From NCBI GenBank assembly GCA_036345935.2, contig JADWOT020001886.1, positions 1 to 64,000 of the forward strand: a stretch of DNA of 64,000 nt. Direction: 5' to 3'. The notes beneath the pieces were generated by a model. The model searched no databases. It was given only the letters and a program-made list of their open reading frames with translations, and was not told the DNA's origin. Below are positions 1-14,089 of this stretch, piece after piece. This DNA is from Taenia hydatigena. Taxonomy: Eukaryota; Platyhelminthes; Cestoda; Cyclophyllidea; Taeniidae. The position numbers and the translations under genes are program-made. The stretch's first letter is position 1, and each line of letters begins with the position of its first letter.

Positions 1-185
1 TAATGTGGAAGATTGCTAAATTTTTTGTTGATGCTGCAAGTAGCATCATTTGAGAAATTAAAAATGGGTGGATTATTTTGTGCTGCATTACTTCACAGTA
101 TCTTTTGACTCGCGTCGCTCATCGCATGGATGGATCAGGGCACGAGACATAAGGAGCGGGTGGATGAGGAGCAATTAGACGGATA

Positions 186-234
186 TGGCGTCTCCTCAGC
201 AGAATGGGACTCCCTGCAACTCCATCACACGTGC
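186..234 (+). repeat. 49-bp inverted repeat, left copy
   Basis: This stretch is matched in reverse complement at 1690-1738. About six mismatches are visible over 49 bp, with an exact core reading ATGGGACTCCCTGCAACTCC. The copies are about 1.5 kb apart. It is probably a fragment of a dispersed repeat; no terminal motif or target duplication was seen. Confidence 0.7.
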
Positions 235-1689
235 TGCAGATGGTCGATCAGAACCGATGTAAAGGTTATCGACTAGTTTTATGGGTTGTTGACTATTTCG
301 TAGTATTAACATGCAAAATCACTTAAAACAAATGATTTGCCAAACTTAAGAAACTGCCAAGCTTTGTCTCTTGAACAGTGTCGGTCAGGTGTTCACTCGT
401 TATTCATGATATTTTGGTGCTGCCATTCTTTCTGACGAGTGCATGCTTTAGAGTAGTGACGGCTCTTTGCAGGAAACTGCTTTTTTTAAACTCAAATTCA
501 ATCCTATGTCTCGAAGGCAGTTCAGCATAGCGTTAGGTTGACATTATGCTCTTAGATGTCTATATTCAAGACGAAGAGATTGTCGAGGTAGGTCATACTT
601 TTCTCTGGGAAGAAACCTACTTACGGTGGCTACATATGGCGCTAAGGGGTGGTCGCTAGGCCACAGACTAAATGGCATTGTTCGGAATTCATGTAGCGCA
701 TTTTGCAATGCAAAGGCTCCATCCCACCTGTACGCCTCACCGCTTCCATATTCCACCATCCAAAGGTGGATGCAAGAGTAAGGAACTATTGAAGCCGAGT
801 TGACAAGTCTAGCGATTCGTTTATGTAAAGTAGGGAAGATGCGTCCTTCTTAGTTACGACGTTCAGACTCCTGTAGTCCATGCTAGATTGCATGCTATGG
901 TTGATCTTCTTCATTAGCACGATCACAGAAGCTTTCGTTATCTTGGTCGTGATATGTGTCTGGGTGGTTAGTAGATGGGTCTAGCTCCACCGGTGTCTAC
1001 CGCATGCTTCACAAAACTTGCTCTTGCCCAGTCTAGCGCTTTGTCGTGCCAACATGTTCTCGTACCGGCCTGGCAACTCGCAATGCTTTTTCTTCTCTCG
1101 CTATTAGTAATGCAAGTCTGCAAATCTGCCCTCACAGAGGGCACTACAAGTGCCATCCTCGATTCCATCTGGTGGGCGTGAAGGACATCAGTTTTAAAAG
1201 CGATCCTTTGATGGCACCTGTATGCCGTTGTGCTTTTCTCCGCTCCATTGTGTCCAGCTTGGATCTCGATTACTTCTCCCCAAACTGTTGTCTACCGTAA
1301 TTGCTTTCTCATATTTACGAGAGAAACAGTGACAAATAGGACCTAGTCAACATGTATTAACCATTTATTTTGATAAGGTTCTTCAGGCAGCAACTCTTTA
1401 GGAGTGCCATCTTTCTCCTCCTACTTCATCTAGCTTTCGTCATGATTTGTGTCACACTATTTTTTTTTGCTTTTATAATTCAGCATTGCATTTCACTTTG
1501 CTTTCCTTTGCAATGGGTGAATTTGGTAGTCCTTTATTCGTTGGATGGTTTCGCGCTGGCTTGGCTTGACGTGATGAACGCTAAAATTTTATTCGGCTGG
1601 AATTCACCTCACCTTGGTGCTGGTTTGTGTTTGCTGAATTCTACCAGTTGGTGAGGCATTTATCAAAGTGTTAGTAAGGAGGAGGGTTT

Positions 1690-1738
1690 GCAGGTGTGAC
1701 GGAGTTGCAGGGAGTCCCATTTTGCTAAGAAGACGCCA
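1690..1738 (-). repeat. 49-bp inverted repeat, right copy
   Basis: This is the reverse-complement partner of 186-234. The flanks of the two copies do not appear related, so the homologous piece seems limited to about 50 bp. Confidence 0.7.
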
Positions 1739-4700
1739 AATTTACGCAAAAATGGTAGTTGTTCGATGGGCTGATTTTCTTTGGATGGAGGTTTTCACAC
1801 GCATTGTACCCCATACTAATGGCATTGACAGTTTACCAATTGCTGAACCTATATTGCTCTGATTTTTACTCCGAGCTCACCAATTGTCGGTTCGATCTGG
1901 TAGATAGGGGCAAAGGTTGCCTGTTTTCCATGGTAAGGCAGTAATGAGGGCTGTATGTCAGGTGATTTTGCTTCCTGAGACATGCATAACTATGAAATTG
2001 TGTGGTTATAAATTCTTGTTCGACCGTCGGAAATTGGAATTGACGCGGATAAAAAAGGTGTTAATGGTGATGATAACGAAAACTTGGTAAAAATTTGCTT
2101 TTAAATAACTGCCTGTGATGGGATAGTGTCTATTAATCTCACAGGAGGACTTATCACCATAGTTAAGGAGATCTCTAGGCACAATAATCGCTCTGAAGTT
2201 TTGGTGCCAAAAACAGATCCGTAAGGGGACACGGAGCTTAATTTGGCGTTCCGACCATCCTTACCCTTATTCCAAACAAATGCACTAAGTTTCAGAAAAT
2301 TTTAAAAAAGCAATGTTTCTTAGGTGAAAAAACGAATTCCCTGATTTGTGTAAGGCAAAGTCGAATTTTGCATTCACTTTGGATATACGAGTTGTTGTTC
2401 ACATCGCTAGGCTTAAGGCATTAAACTTAACAAAAATTGTCCTTTCAAGCACTACGCTTGGTAATGTTAACATTAGAAAATAGGTTGCAAGTGACTTTGC
2501 GCTTTGTCGTATCCGTTACCCCGAAATCCCTTGGCAATATATTTATTATGCGATGTGACCAACGCTTTCCGCTTTGCATACTTGATAGTTCGCTGTTGGC
2601 GAAGGCTACCTGCCACTAGCAGAGTCGAGGACAACACTACCAATGATAAGACGAATGACAATGGTGAGAATTTGAAACGGGATTATTTGTTCTACAATTC
2701 CTGATAACGTGGAGAGGGAGCAAAACATGTGGTGATGTCGGAGGTGTGGCAAACATGCAAAGGATCCGCTTCCCCGTGAGCACAAAAGAAAGAGCCAGCA
2801 ATCTTCCCAATAACGTTTTGCTAAAATTTATTAGTTGACGCACCAACGTTCTGGTCTATTTAACTAAGAAAATGCTTTTTTCTGTGAAAGGAAAACTGAT
2901 GGTTTGTTGATGTTCTTATCTCAAACGACTTCCTGTCCCTCATCGTGTCAAACAGTTCCATTGGCTTATGCCATTATGTAACAGGAAATTGACAGCTGCC
3001 ATCCAACGACAACAGTACATCTCACCATCCCGCTTGCGTGAAATTCTGTCTCACCTAAGTGCACTAGCAGCTTCGGACTGGCTGTCGCTTTTCATCATCT
3101 TTGATCTGTTTGAAACGGGAAGGGCGAAGGTTATTGAAGGGGTAGATTATGCACACATGTTCAAATGCAGCATAAATACAATGCAGACCAGGAAAACGTG
3201 GTAAAGTGAGTCAGCGATCTCGAGCTCTTTACTTCTGTCACCCCTGTGTGCACTAACCCAGATCGGGGTGGCAAAATCCCAGTAGCGCAATGGTATCAAG
3301 AAATGGGATTCGTTTATAATCGCCTGATGAAGAGATTGCGGTCAAATCTCTCACTGTCTTACCGTCACAGGCCGCTAATGAGTCAACATGAAGGCGGATT
3401 GCTATTGAGCTTTTAAGTGGAATAACTCAGGGGAGAGACTGTGGAAACGGAAACAAGGGAGCAGTTCACAATGTCTATGGAATATGCGACGGGCCAGAGT
3501 TCTAGTTCCTAAGGATGCAGAAATTGTTATACCTACTGTTAGAATGCTGCCAGTCAAAGATATTTACACACTTGGATTTGCTGTAATGCGACTCAGTTCG
3601 CATTTTCTTACGATGAGATGGCAAGGATAAATTCAAGCTGGGAGTAGCATATCACGCGATTGGAGATACTGTAATGGCAGCTGTAGTAGTTGTGGCAACC
3701 AACATTTGGTCAATGATACAGGAAAATTGAGGATACAAGTCCTCGATGGGACCGACTAAAAAAAGGGTTGAACTAATTCTTGGTACTCTGTCTGGTACAT
3801 AGCCTAAAATCACTGTATGCTCTGTGAAACGAACTGCTCCGATGTTAGTAGATTTGAGTTTTTGAAGATACCAAAGTAGACGGATTAAGTAGTAACCATT
3901 TTATCGCACCAGTCTAACCAGCCTCATCTGCTCGTCAAGTAGCAAGTTGAGTGAAGAGGAAAGAGGAGATGTAGAAAGTTGAGCTTATATTTTTACAATT
4001 CTTTTTGAACACAAGGTTTATCTTGCAGACAGTTAAGTAAGCACAATTTTTAGAAATGTCCTGCAAGAGATAAGAAGCTCACATTATTCTGTGTTAGTGC
4101 ATGTAAAATGACCTATTTGTACGTCTTAGTCTGATGCGGTAATTTAGCCGATCGCAATCGCCTTTAATAGCATTCCAGGCGGCGACAAAGATGGCAGCAG
4201 CGGTGACGGATGCGGCGGTGTCAGGGTTGACGCTACCAAATGGCATATATTCTGAAAAGCACTTATTTCGGATACTTAGCAGTGAGAAAATGTGGCAGAG
4301 AAAGAGGCATAGGAAAATGTAGATGCGATTGATGAGATGCAGAGTAGAACAACCTGGGAAAAAACTTGCTATTCTTATGCGTGGCCTAGGGACCACAAAA
4401 ATGTTGATATTTTCGGGGACGTATTAGTGGGCAGATGCTCGTAGAACGTCAGATGTCCTTTGTTGTTTTCCACTGTGCGGATTATTACCAATGACACGGG
4501 AGGGATCGCAAGGGAGGAAGTCAAACACGTTCTTCTGCTTCTAGCTAAAAAATTAAAAAAGCACATTCATGCAATAACTACTAGTAGTTGCTACATATCA
4601 GCCACTGGCCACTTATATCACGTCCATAAATTGAGCTTAAATAATTTTATAAAGGTCCGAATGCAAATTTCTGCAATGAAGCAACACAAAAGCATCTTGA

Positions 4701-5507
4701 ACTGTATGTTACTTGACACGGGCTCGGAGAGAATCAAGGGTTCTCTTTCGCAATAATCGAACTAACAATGAGAACCTTGTTTTCTACTCGGCGTTGGAGC
4801 TGTGTATGAGACGTTTTAGTAAAAACATCTCAAATTTCACTCCACTGACAGAATTGGGCAGCGCCACGCATGCATGCAAAAGTGCTCGTAAGGGTCACAG
4901 AAATGTGTAAGGACTTCATTTGTTCTTGATTAATCCCTAACAATTTAGTCTATTATTGTCGTCTAACACGAGCAAGGAGAGACTTTTACAGCCCATGGTA
5001 GATCCTATCTTTGGGATGGAGTAGGCTGGATGCGATCCTATCCAACTCTTAACGTCAGATCCTAATGACTTTTGTCTGCTTCGAATAAATAAGAGGAGTT
5101 AGGATAAGTCCAGAAGTGGCGCTTACATGCACTTTGGAATATAGTTTTGATTATGCATTTAACATGAAAAGACGAGTTTTAGACGATTTAGTACAGTAAT
5201 TGGCATCGAGGCTGGCAGCGTACAGGTAACAGAGCACAAATTCATCACGATGGATGCATGTTCCGAACGCACTCAACCACTCGTCCATTCATCCAACCAT
5301 TCGGCATTCGACCGTCTCATATCCATACCCATCAGTGCCAATTCCACCTGTTTCTCATTCCTTCATTTCGCGTTCATGCATCCATGGAGTCGATGGTGTG
5401 TACTTCGTGAGCACCTCAGGATGTTTATTGGCTGCCTGTCAGGCTTCGTTTAAGCGTCTGTTTAATGTGGTGTAAATTCATTTCCGCCTCAGGCTAAATG
5501 ATCTTCA

Positions 5508-6693
5508 AAGTAACTTCGACGACATCATACGAGACCGCAGAAATGCAAGGTCAACTTTGTCAAATTATGCAAATGTCTGTCCTTTGTTTGACCTTAAAAC
5601 CCTGCAATATGCATGTGTCGTTCCTTATTATTAAATTTACCACATTACTTACCATTCAAATTCCAATTTATTTAGCCTCTACTAGCCAGCTTGCAGTCCA
5701 AAATGCCGATTCGTCCTTAATCAAACAAATTAACGTGTACAAGTCGCCTTTTTGCGGCACAGGGATCAAACATCACTTGGCTATGCAAAAATTGGATTGT
5801 ACACAGCTCCAGCATGTTATTTTACATCTCCAAGCTGCTATCACAAGTTTGGACTGCACCGAATTCCGAATACTCATGTTTATCTAGTGCTTTGACACGC
5901 AGATTTTGGGAAAGTAGTGTGGATTATTTCCCTCTTCTTTATCGACTGCCTAATTCCAAACTGCTCAACAATCCGTAGCGAAGCAATCCAAAAGAGGCCA
6001 TTACAAAATGAAGATCTTATTCATTTCTATAAAGAGTCTTGCACGGGCAGGTGTAAATCATTAATTGTGCAGTAAAAGGTAGAGAGGAATTGAATTTAGA
6101 AGAAGTGGAGAAAGGGCGGGCAACCAAATCATGGTTGAGAGAGTACAATGCAGGGCAGGCTGTTCTATCCCTGTAATTTCGGAAGGAAATTTGATCCACA
6201 GAGACAGTTTAGCCTGCCCCTTCCCTCCTATTCAGCATTGCTGCTTTCCATAACTGGTGGAGATGTTCTATTTTGCCGCATTATCTTAGTACATCAGGGC
6301 AATCGGACTCGGATATTGATGGAACTTGAAGTAGATTAAAGGATGCATCAAGGAGGTACATTGGTGCCAGTGTAGGTCTAACTGGATTCATGTGAAGGAT
6401 TTTTGTTGCACATCGCTAATCCCGAGTACGTTCATTAAAAACGCAATCAACGCCATTTGTCCCTTTTTGGCGGATACTTAAGAGTTGGATACTGCGAGGT
6501 GGCGCAGCCATCCGATATGATAGCAGATTTGAGCATCTAGATAGTGGTTATCATCAAATGAGTAACTGACATGTAGCAGCAATGTGCTCTCCACCCTTCT
6601 TCTACCACTGTGCAAAGATTCAATCAGGCGATTGGGCAATACTAAGCTTGAGAGAGGTTTGAATGTGTTCAAATTGAAACGCAAACAAGCTCT
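5508..6693 (+). repeat. Long inverted repeat, left arm (1,186 bp)
   Basis: The arm is matched in reverse complement by 10833-12018, which has exactly the same length. Every stretch I compared, including chance ORFs of about 60 and 125 codons, was identical. Homology stops sharply at both ends: the outer end begins AAGTAACTTCG and the inner end finishes CAAGCTCT. I found no target-site duplication outside the arms and no transposase in the loop. It is therefore better described as a recent inverted duplication than as a known transposon. A chimeric assembly join is an alternative. Confidence 0.9.
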
Positions 6694-9600
6694 GTGTCCG
6701 TCATCTTTTGAAATAATTTCATTGTTAACCACTAAATTGGCTTCCTGTGCATGTACATATCCTAAATACAAACTGGCAAATGTGTAGTGGGTTTGTTTAA
6801 AATTAGGAACATTTAGCCTCGACTTGACGCAATGACATCGTACAAAATGTCTCAATTTCCAGCTACACTCTACAGCTAGGAAGCGTTGCAGTTCAACATA
6901 ATTTGCAGTGACCGCGCAAGGCCATTTAGGGGAAAGTGGATGGTAACGTAATGTAACAAGGTTGCGTCAATGCCATTGCACCCGCGCTTTTTGAATGTCG
7001 ATTGCTGAGATGGAGTTTGCATTTGATGTACTCTCCACAAATCCAGAGAGTGAACAGGCCTACAGCATCGCTCACGGTGATTGCCCAATCAGCAGTCGGT
7101 GTTAACCCAATTGCAACTCCGATGAACTCTGCTGACATTCAATCAAACACTGGTCTTTAGTCGTCTTGGGGTATTTAACTACTTTGGTTTCGGTGGCTTA
7201 ACAGTCTCTACTCCCTCGCTCACGGCGACCGGTTCTACTTATCAAGTTCCTTACTTAGGCGATGATTTGAAGTCTGGAAAGGAGTCTCTGCGTGTGCACC
7301 AACGTCCGCTTAAAGTTGTGAGCATAAATTCGCCTTCAGTGTATGTGAACTAAAATCTGGTGGCTTTAACTAATTTATGGCCATTATCTCATCGCCTTCT
7401 CACAACTGCCATTCACAGTGGCCTCAAATAGCACACCAAGCAGCAGAGTGCAATTCGTTAATAGGGCCGCTTCAATGCACAAGTCATGGTTGTCGAAGTT
7501 TCACCACATCCTCATGTGTGGACCACCTCGTTAGCAAAGGTGTAGGCGCCGAGGGAAATCAGCTTCACTACATAAAACTTACTGGTCTTCGTGCCTTTGA
7601 CTTACTCAAAGTTGACCCGCTCACCTATCAGCTGACCTAAAAGGCTGGTAATCAAGCTGAAAGTGATTTTGCATAAGCCAACCAAATTGTATGTCCCTTT
7701 TCATTGGCTCGTCACATTTAAACTCAGCCACAACGCCGCGCCAAACCGAACGTACCGAATGAATAGAGATGAGTTGCTTACATCACGCCTGGTTGATTTG
7801 ATCACTGTTTTGGAGTAGGCACTAAATAGAAGTCAAATATCAATTCTTAACGACACTAATTTGGCCACAGCTTCGAGAGTATCAAAGCGATGCTTAGATT
7901 GGGACGATAATTAATGCATTGATTGTGCTGGAATCATTTTAGCGTTCTGTTAATCGAATCGGCAATCGGCTTGATTCTACTTTAATATGGTAATCTGTTT
8001 GGGAGCAGCGGATCATCTGCCAAGTGTGTCTCGAGAGGCGGTACCTCCCGAGACGATAGAGTTTACCGGAGCATCCACAATCAAGGCACCAGAGACAAAG
8101 GATAGGCTTGCATTCACGGCGAAGACGAATATGTAGACCCTGGGCGCTCTCGTGGGCTGCATCAAGTACGATAATGCCACTGTGAGACTTATGGCAGGCT
8201 GTTCTCCATGCATGTATACACCTCTACGTAAATTCTATGAAGCACGTCTCACACACATTCACATGAAGCGCTTGAGCTTTATAATGTGAAGTGCCTTGGG
8301 TTCTCCAAAGACGTCAACTATAAGAAAGTAGTGGCTTGCTAGTTGGAAGCACCCAACCATCTCACTAAGTTGGAAAGCCCCGCAGCCAAGAAAATGTTTT
8401 ATTGGATCACTTCGACCCTCTGCTGGTTGCTGCTTCTTACATTTCGCGCATGCGACTAATAGAAGAACGCCTATGAGACATTCGTGACAGGCGTGGTGTG
8501 CATCGGTTGATGGCGGTATCACCGAACTACCAGGATCTGGCACAGGTTAAACTGACAGGTGAGAGGATTGATGAGCTCCTCGCCAACTTCACCCTCATTA
8601 ATTCCACACTGTGGATATCATGGAAAGCAGGCCAATTCAGACTTGAACTTTTGATCGCTCACTTGCGATTTGTTGTTTAAGTGGTGTCGATTGCTCCTTT
8701 TTCGTGTGTTTGTAAGTGGATTCCGCATCTAGTCGAAATACACGTCTTTACTTTATTAGACTTTTTTATTCTTGAACACACAAGCATTGTCAAAATCTCC
8801 TTTAAGAAATTTCAATGCCTCTAGTTAGAAATACGAGATTCTCCTGAAATTTCTTGCGAATGTTACAAGAGTAATACCGAATAGTCGCATCGTAATATGC
8901 GAATAAAGGTGGATACACTTTGAGGTTGGGCTCACAAAATGCTGCTAATTCTATTTTTTCGTTGTGTAGCGGTCATTCATTGTTGAGTGAGTAGGACCAA
9001 GGCCTTTATCATCAATCTTCGAAGGGCTTTAGTGGTCATTTGACAAAGTATTAAGTAGAGGAATTCCCTATATTCCAGGAAACACTCAAGATCAGATTAG
9101 CTAGGCAAAACATGTTTTTCCCTGCAGGAGATGAAATTGTGACGGATGTATGTGGAAGCCTTTTAAGTAAGGCGCAACTTTAATCGTTTACTTGCAGAAT
9201 CGGAGCAGGTAGACGACGACTTCTACTGTGGCCAAACTACTGCTAGGGAAAGCGTGTTGGTGCCTTGTGAGAAAAATTGAAGGAGATGAGGTGCGTTTAA
9301 AGAACATGGCTCCAGTTCGATTGCTCAGTTGTGATTTTTTACTCAATTGCACTTGTTGATTTTGCTGGAACTAATTCTCTTATGTCGCCCGCCTCATTCC
9401 CACCTACATTCATACCTCGTTTAAGCCACTGTAGCCATTCCACTGTCTATGCTTTAACAGTGCATGCAAGGTGTACACGGGTAAAGAGAGCCAGAAGGTG
9501 CCGTAATACTTACGGACTCGAGGGCCGCTTTTCGTCTCTTAAAGGACAGCAGTGGCAAAGACTGGTTTTTGTTCTCCACGCTGGTGCATGCCATCGTACA

Positions 9601-10832
9601 GTTAATGTACAACTTTCATCAAGTTATGTCACATGGGACATAGGAGGAATCTTAGACAAGCGTCCTCGAGTGGTGCCTACCGCATGTTCAGACTCCAAAT
9701 ACATTGCGTTTTGGCTTGGTCCAACGTGGTGGTCATTTTGACATCTGGCTTGATTGAAGTCGGATCCAGTCGAACCCGTGCTAGTTTGATCTAAATTATG
9801 ATTCCTTGCATCATTTAGTCATGTCGTAATCGAGGATAGGACTAGTAAAAAGATGATAGGGGGCCTACAAAGAGGGTGCCGGCAGACGATGAGGTAGAAG
9901 GAAAAGGCGAGAGAAGAGTAGAGGAGACAGAGATGCGAGACTTTCTCGCACCTCTGAAGTGGAGAAATAAAGGTAAGGAGCTAAAATGGTGGGTGTGCTC
10001 ACTCCTCCTTTCGAATTAGTTGCAAGTGAAGAACACACAGTTTAGCACAATGCAAGACGCAATACGTTTAAGCTTGTAGAACGTAGTGGGCGACAAAGGA
10101 GACACTCACCGAAGATGGGTTGGAATGTGACTTAAGAAATGAGACGTAGATAAGAGATTTCCTCTCCATCTATTTCAAAGACGTCATCGGACCCACTTCT
10201 AGTCTGCTTGCCCCGATCCCTAATATCTGCAAGAAAGAAAGAGACGACCACTTGACATGAATTTGCATCGAGTTAATTAGACGGGCCAAATTTGAGTGTT
10301 GGGGCTGGCTTGAATAGTAACGTATAGAACGCCTTACTCAAGCTTGTCATAATCTAGCCTCGGTTGCCCATCTCGTCTATTCCGATCAGGTCCAAATTAT
10401 TCAGATCTGGTCAAGCCTGGACTCGCGCACCGTTCTACAGTGCTTTCGCAGTAGAACATGAATATCAGGCAAGTTAATTCACATTAGCAGGCCTCCTAAA
10501 GCTGCTGCTTATTTGAGGATTCAGAGCATATTTAAGACACGAAAAGTATGTATGCAGGGTAGAATGTTGATATAATAAATCAGTGACTTACTGGCAAAGG
10601 ATGCTACTGATTTAAGAAAAAAAGACTTCTCTGATGCGTACTCTAGCCCTGTGACAGTGATTTATAAATCAATTTGCTCAATGAAAAGAGCTTGAATTTT
10701 ATTGAATAGCACATTAGAAAGGGCGACAATATTGAGGCGACGGAAGCAAATGAAGTGAGGGATGAGAGTGACACATGGATGGTCGTAGAGCAGGCGTGGA
10801 AAGAGTGAATTATCTGCATGGTGCCATTGATA
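6694..10832. other. 4.1-kb loop between the arms of the 5.5-12 kb inverted repeat
   Basis: This is single-copy sequence within the window. Its longest ORF is 136 codons (9331-9741, +) and shows no domain I recognise. No integrase, transposase or reverse transcriptase motif was seen, so the loop offers no machinery that would explain the flanking arms. Confidence 0.55.
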
Positions 10833-12018
10833 AGAGCTTGTTTGCGTTTCAATTTGAACACATTCAAACCTCTCTCAAGCTTAGTATTGCCCAATCGCCT
10901 GATTGAATCTTTGCACAGTGGTAGAAGAAGGGTGGAGAGCACATTGCTGCTACATGTCAGTTACTCATTTGATGATAACCACTATCTAGATGCTCAAATC
11001 TGCTATCATATCGGATGGCTGCGCCACCTCGCAGTATCCAACTCTTAAGTATCCGCCAAAAAGGGACAAATGGCGTTGATTGCGTTTTTAATGAACGTAC
11101 TCGGGATTAGCGATGTGCAACAAAAATCCTTCACATGAATCCAGTTAGACCTACACTGGCACCAATGTACCTCCTTGATGCATCCTTTAATCTACTTCAA
11201 GTTCCATCAATATCCGAGTCCGATTGCCCTGATGTACTAAGATAATGCGGCAAAATAGAACATCTCCACCAGTTATGGAAAGCAGTAATGCTGAATAGGA
11301 GGGAAGGGGCAGGCTAAACTGTCTCTGTGGATCAAATTTCCTTCCGAAATTACAGGGATAGAACAGCCTGCCCTGCATTGTACTCTCTCAACCATGATTT
11401 GGTTGCCCGCCCTTTCTCCACTTCTTCTAAATTCAATTCCTCTCTACCTTTTACTGCACAATTAATGATTTACACCTGCCCGTGCAAGACTCTTTATAGA
11501 AATGAATAAGATCTTCATTTTGTAATGGCCTCTTTTGGATTGCTTCGCTACGGATTGTTGAGCAGTTTGGAATTAGGCAGTCGATAAAGAAGAGGGAAAT
11601 AATCCACACTACTTTCCCAAAATCTGCGTGTCAAAGCACTAGATAAACATGAGTATTCGGAATTCGGTGCAGTCCAAACTTGTGATAGCAGCTTGGAGAT
11701 GTAAAATAACATGCTGGAGCTGTGTACAATCCAATTTTTGCATAGCCAAGTGATGTTTGATCCCTGTGCCGCAAAAAGGCGACTTGTACACGTTAATTTG
11801 TTTGATTAAGGACGAATCGGCATTTTGGACTGCAAGCTGGCTAGTAGAGGCTAAATAAATTGGAATTTGAATGGTAAGTAATGTGGTAAATTTAATAATA
11901 AGGAACGACACATGCATATTGCAGGGTTTTAAGGTCAAACAAAGGACAGACATTTGCATAATTTGACAAAGTTGACCTTGCATTTCTGCGGTCTCGTATG
12001 ATGTCGTCGAAGTTACTT
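10833..12018 (-). repeat. Long inverted repeat, right arm (1,186 bp)
   Basis: This is the reverse complement of 5508-6693, with the same length and sharp ends. The flanking sequence on both sides is unrelated to the flanks of the left arm. The high similarity implies either recent origin or ongoing gene conversion. Confidence 0.9.
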
Positions 12019-12731
12019 CACTGTCCATTGACTTGGAAATGAGGGTTATTTTTGTGCTGGTGTGATCTTTGCGAAACGTGTTGTGTGGAGGGCGTCAGTG
12101 ATGGCTTAATGTTGGGCTCAGCTTTGACGGCATGAGTTGGTGTCTGGGCGAGGTTGGCGCAGCAGAAGCGGAGGAAGGAGTGACTAGAGGGAAGCACTTG
12201 CATCACTACGCAGATTGTACTTTGCAGCAGTCTTAAATGCTTGCTTGTTAAGGTGTTTTTGCCTATCATTAGTTATGTTCGGAGACGTTAGCTTTGCAGC
12301 GTATTAGACATTCACGCATCGGCTCTTCCATTGTTTGCTTTTTTTCCTTTTCGGGTGCTACAAAATTACTGTGGTGGTGAGATAACATTTGCTGGGTCTG
12401 TGGAATGGTAGGCAGTACGGGCTCGTGAAGTCATTGGCGGAGGCGTCTCCGTCTCGGTTGTACGATGTGGATGTCGGGATGGACGATAGCGATTTGTGTT
12501 GGCATAGCGGTAGGTGTGAGAAGGGTGAGAAGGGCGTGGGCGCATGCTCAATAGACTAACTGGAGTGTAACACTGATGGGCTGGGTGCGGAGGGGCGGGC
12601 TTACTTTTCACGTTGATGAGTTGCTCTGGTGACTGTGTTAACACCGAAAAGATAGAGAGGGCGAGAAGGAGAGGTGTTCCGGAGCTTTTTTTCAGATGTA
12701 CCGTAGGTGCCCTTCTTTTTTGTAAATTTGG

Positions 12732-12762
12732 GTGTGTGTATGTGTGTGTGCGCGTGTGTGTG
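12732..12762. repeat. Imperfect (GT)n microsatellite
   Basis: About 31 bp of GT dinucleotides interrupted by TA and CGC. Such alternating purine-pyrimidine tracts can mutate quickly in length. Confidence 0.85.
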
Positions 12763-12856
12763 CATTTCTTACTGTCTACTAATTGTTTTGTTGCACGTAA
12801 ATCTACGCGTATTGACATTTTCAAGATCGTCTAGGGCTCGTTTCTAGTTCCGTAAA

Positions 12857-12874
12857 CGTGTGTGTGCGTGTGTG
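12857..12874. repeat. Short (GT)n microsatellite
   Basis: An 18-bp GT tract with one GC interruption, about 95 bp downstream of the larger GT tract. Confidence 0.75.
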
Positions 12875-13346
12875 GGAATCCCTTTTTTGTTAATGTGGTT
12901 CTAGGGAGAAAATTTGACGTGTTTTGGTTGGTTGTTGGATGGCAACGCTTTTTCGTGTTCGTCCTCTGTGTTGAACAATGGGGTAGAGTGGATCGGTTGG
13001 AGTAGGTAGGTAGGTGGGGTTTTATTTGAATAAGGAGGGAATGAAGTTGTGGTGGTGAATGAGGCCCCACTTGGTGGGAGGGAAGGCGAGGAGGAGAACT
13101 TGGCTTTACATGGTGCTAAAGTGGTCGCGGGTCCAAAGTCCGACGAAAGGGAATTTTCACTTCCTCTGGTGCATTATTATGTGGTAGGCATGGGGACTTG
13201 AGTGAGTGGCACTAGGCGTCAGTTTTGTACGCAAATCTTGTAAGTGGAGTATTAATGTGCTGTAATAGTCGGCCTCTGACCAGCACTAGCTGCCTCGCCA
13301 CCGTCGCCGCCATTGTTTGCAATGCTGACCACGTGACGCTTCTCAA

Positions 13347-13371
13347 CGTCGTCGTCGTCGTTGTCGTCGTC
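13347..13371. repeat. (CGT)n trinucleotide repeat
   Basis: About eight units of CGT with a single TTG interruption. One - strand frame reads as a short Asp run, but nothing else suggests coding. Confidence 0.85.
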
Positions 13372-14089
13372 AATTACGGACTCATCAGGCTGCCTGGTAA
13401 CAATAGCACGCATCGTTGTCGATGGTGGCAATGACGGCATGGGGGAATGTGGGCGTAGAAGTCGATCTATGGGAAGCCACTGGGACTACACCAAGGGTTT
13501 TTGAACTTGTCGTCGTCGACGGCGACAGCTGAGGTGTCGAAGCAAATATTAGAGGCGTGATGAATGCGACTGAGAGTTCCCTTGCTCCTCCTTAGTGTGG
13601 ACTACTTCTTTACGCAGGACATAAGCAGGCAGGCAACGCGGCAGTGTGCTTGAAGGAGAGCCTCAACATCATGGAAGAATGGGTGCGGCGTGTGTGGTTG
13701 CGTGAACGCCAGGCAGGTGGGCGAGCGGGCGAGAGTGAAGGGAGAGGAGAACGGTGCCGTGGTAAGTACTCCCCCATGGGACAGTGTATGTTGTGCAGGT
13801 TGAGTGAGATCCTATCATAGGCCTAAAATTACACTGCTTTTGCTTGTTCTGTTTTGTTTATTTTTCAACCTAAGGTAGTAGTAAGATTTTGAGGCCTTTA
13901 GCAGTAACAGCAACAGCAGTATGGCGTGAGGCAGAGCTGATTTGAGGCCATATTACAAAGAGCCTTCATACGATGCATTGGTTTTTCACTGCGTCCATAT
14001 ATGAGAGCGTTGAGCGGGGCGACTTATTGCTGGGGTGTGGTTGTTAATTTTCAGGGGAGGGAGGAGGAGGAGGAAGCGAGGATTCTGCA

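Larger units (their letters stand above)
1..5507. other. Unassigned non-coding sequence
   Basis: Both strands show only short ORFs (100 codons or fewer), with no recognisable domain, RNA or retroelement motif. The composition is mixed and unremarkable. The only internal structure I found is a 49-bp inverted repeat, listed separately. Short unrecognised exons could still be hidden here. Confidence 0.6.
12019..14089. other. Non-coding sequence with several short microsatellites
   Basis: The stretch is G- and T-rich on the + strand, which opens a 152-codon ORF on the - strand at 12366-12824. That ORF is low-complexity (His, Thr and Pro runs from GT repeats) and I do not accept it as a gene. Short GT and CGT repeats lie inside. 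From about 14.1 kb the sequence becomes homologous to the 60.7-62.9 kb region. Confidence 0.5.

Noticed and set aside
5498..5887. 129-codon ORF in the 5.5-12 kb inverted repeat, present in both arms
   Set aside because: The two copies are identical because the arms are; the start codon lies outside the repeat in each case and differs. No recognisable domain.
5508..12018. Inverted repeat read as a DNA transposon with long terminal inverted repeats
   Set aside because: No target-site duplication, conserved terminal motif or transposase remnant was seen.
12366..12824. 152-codon - strand ORF
   Set aside because: Composed of His/Thr/Pro-rich low complexity translated from GT repeats; no domain.
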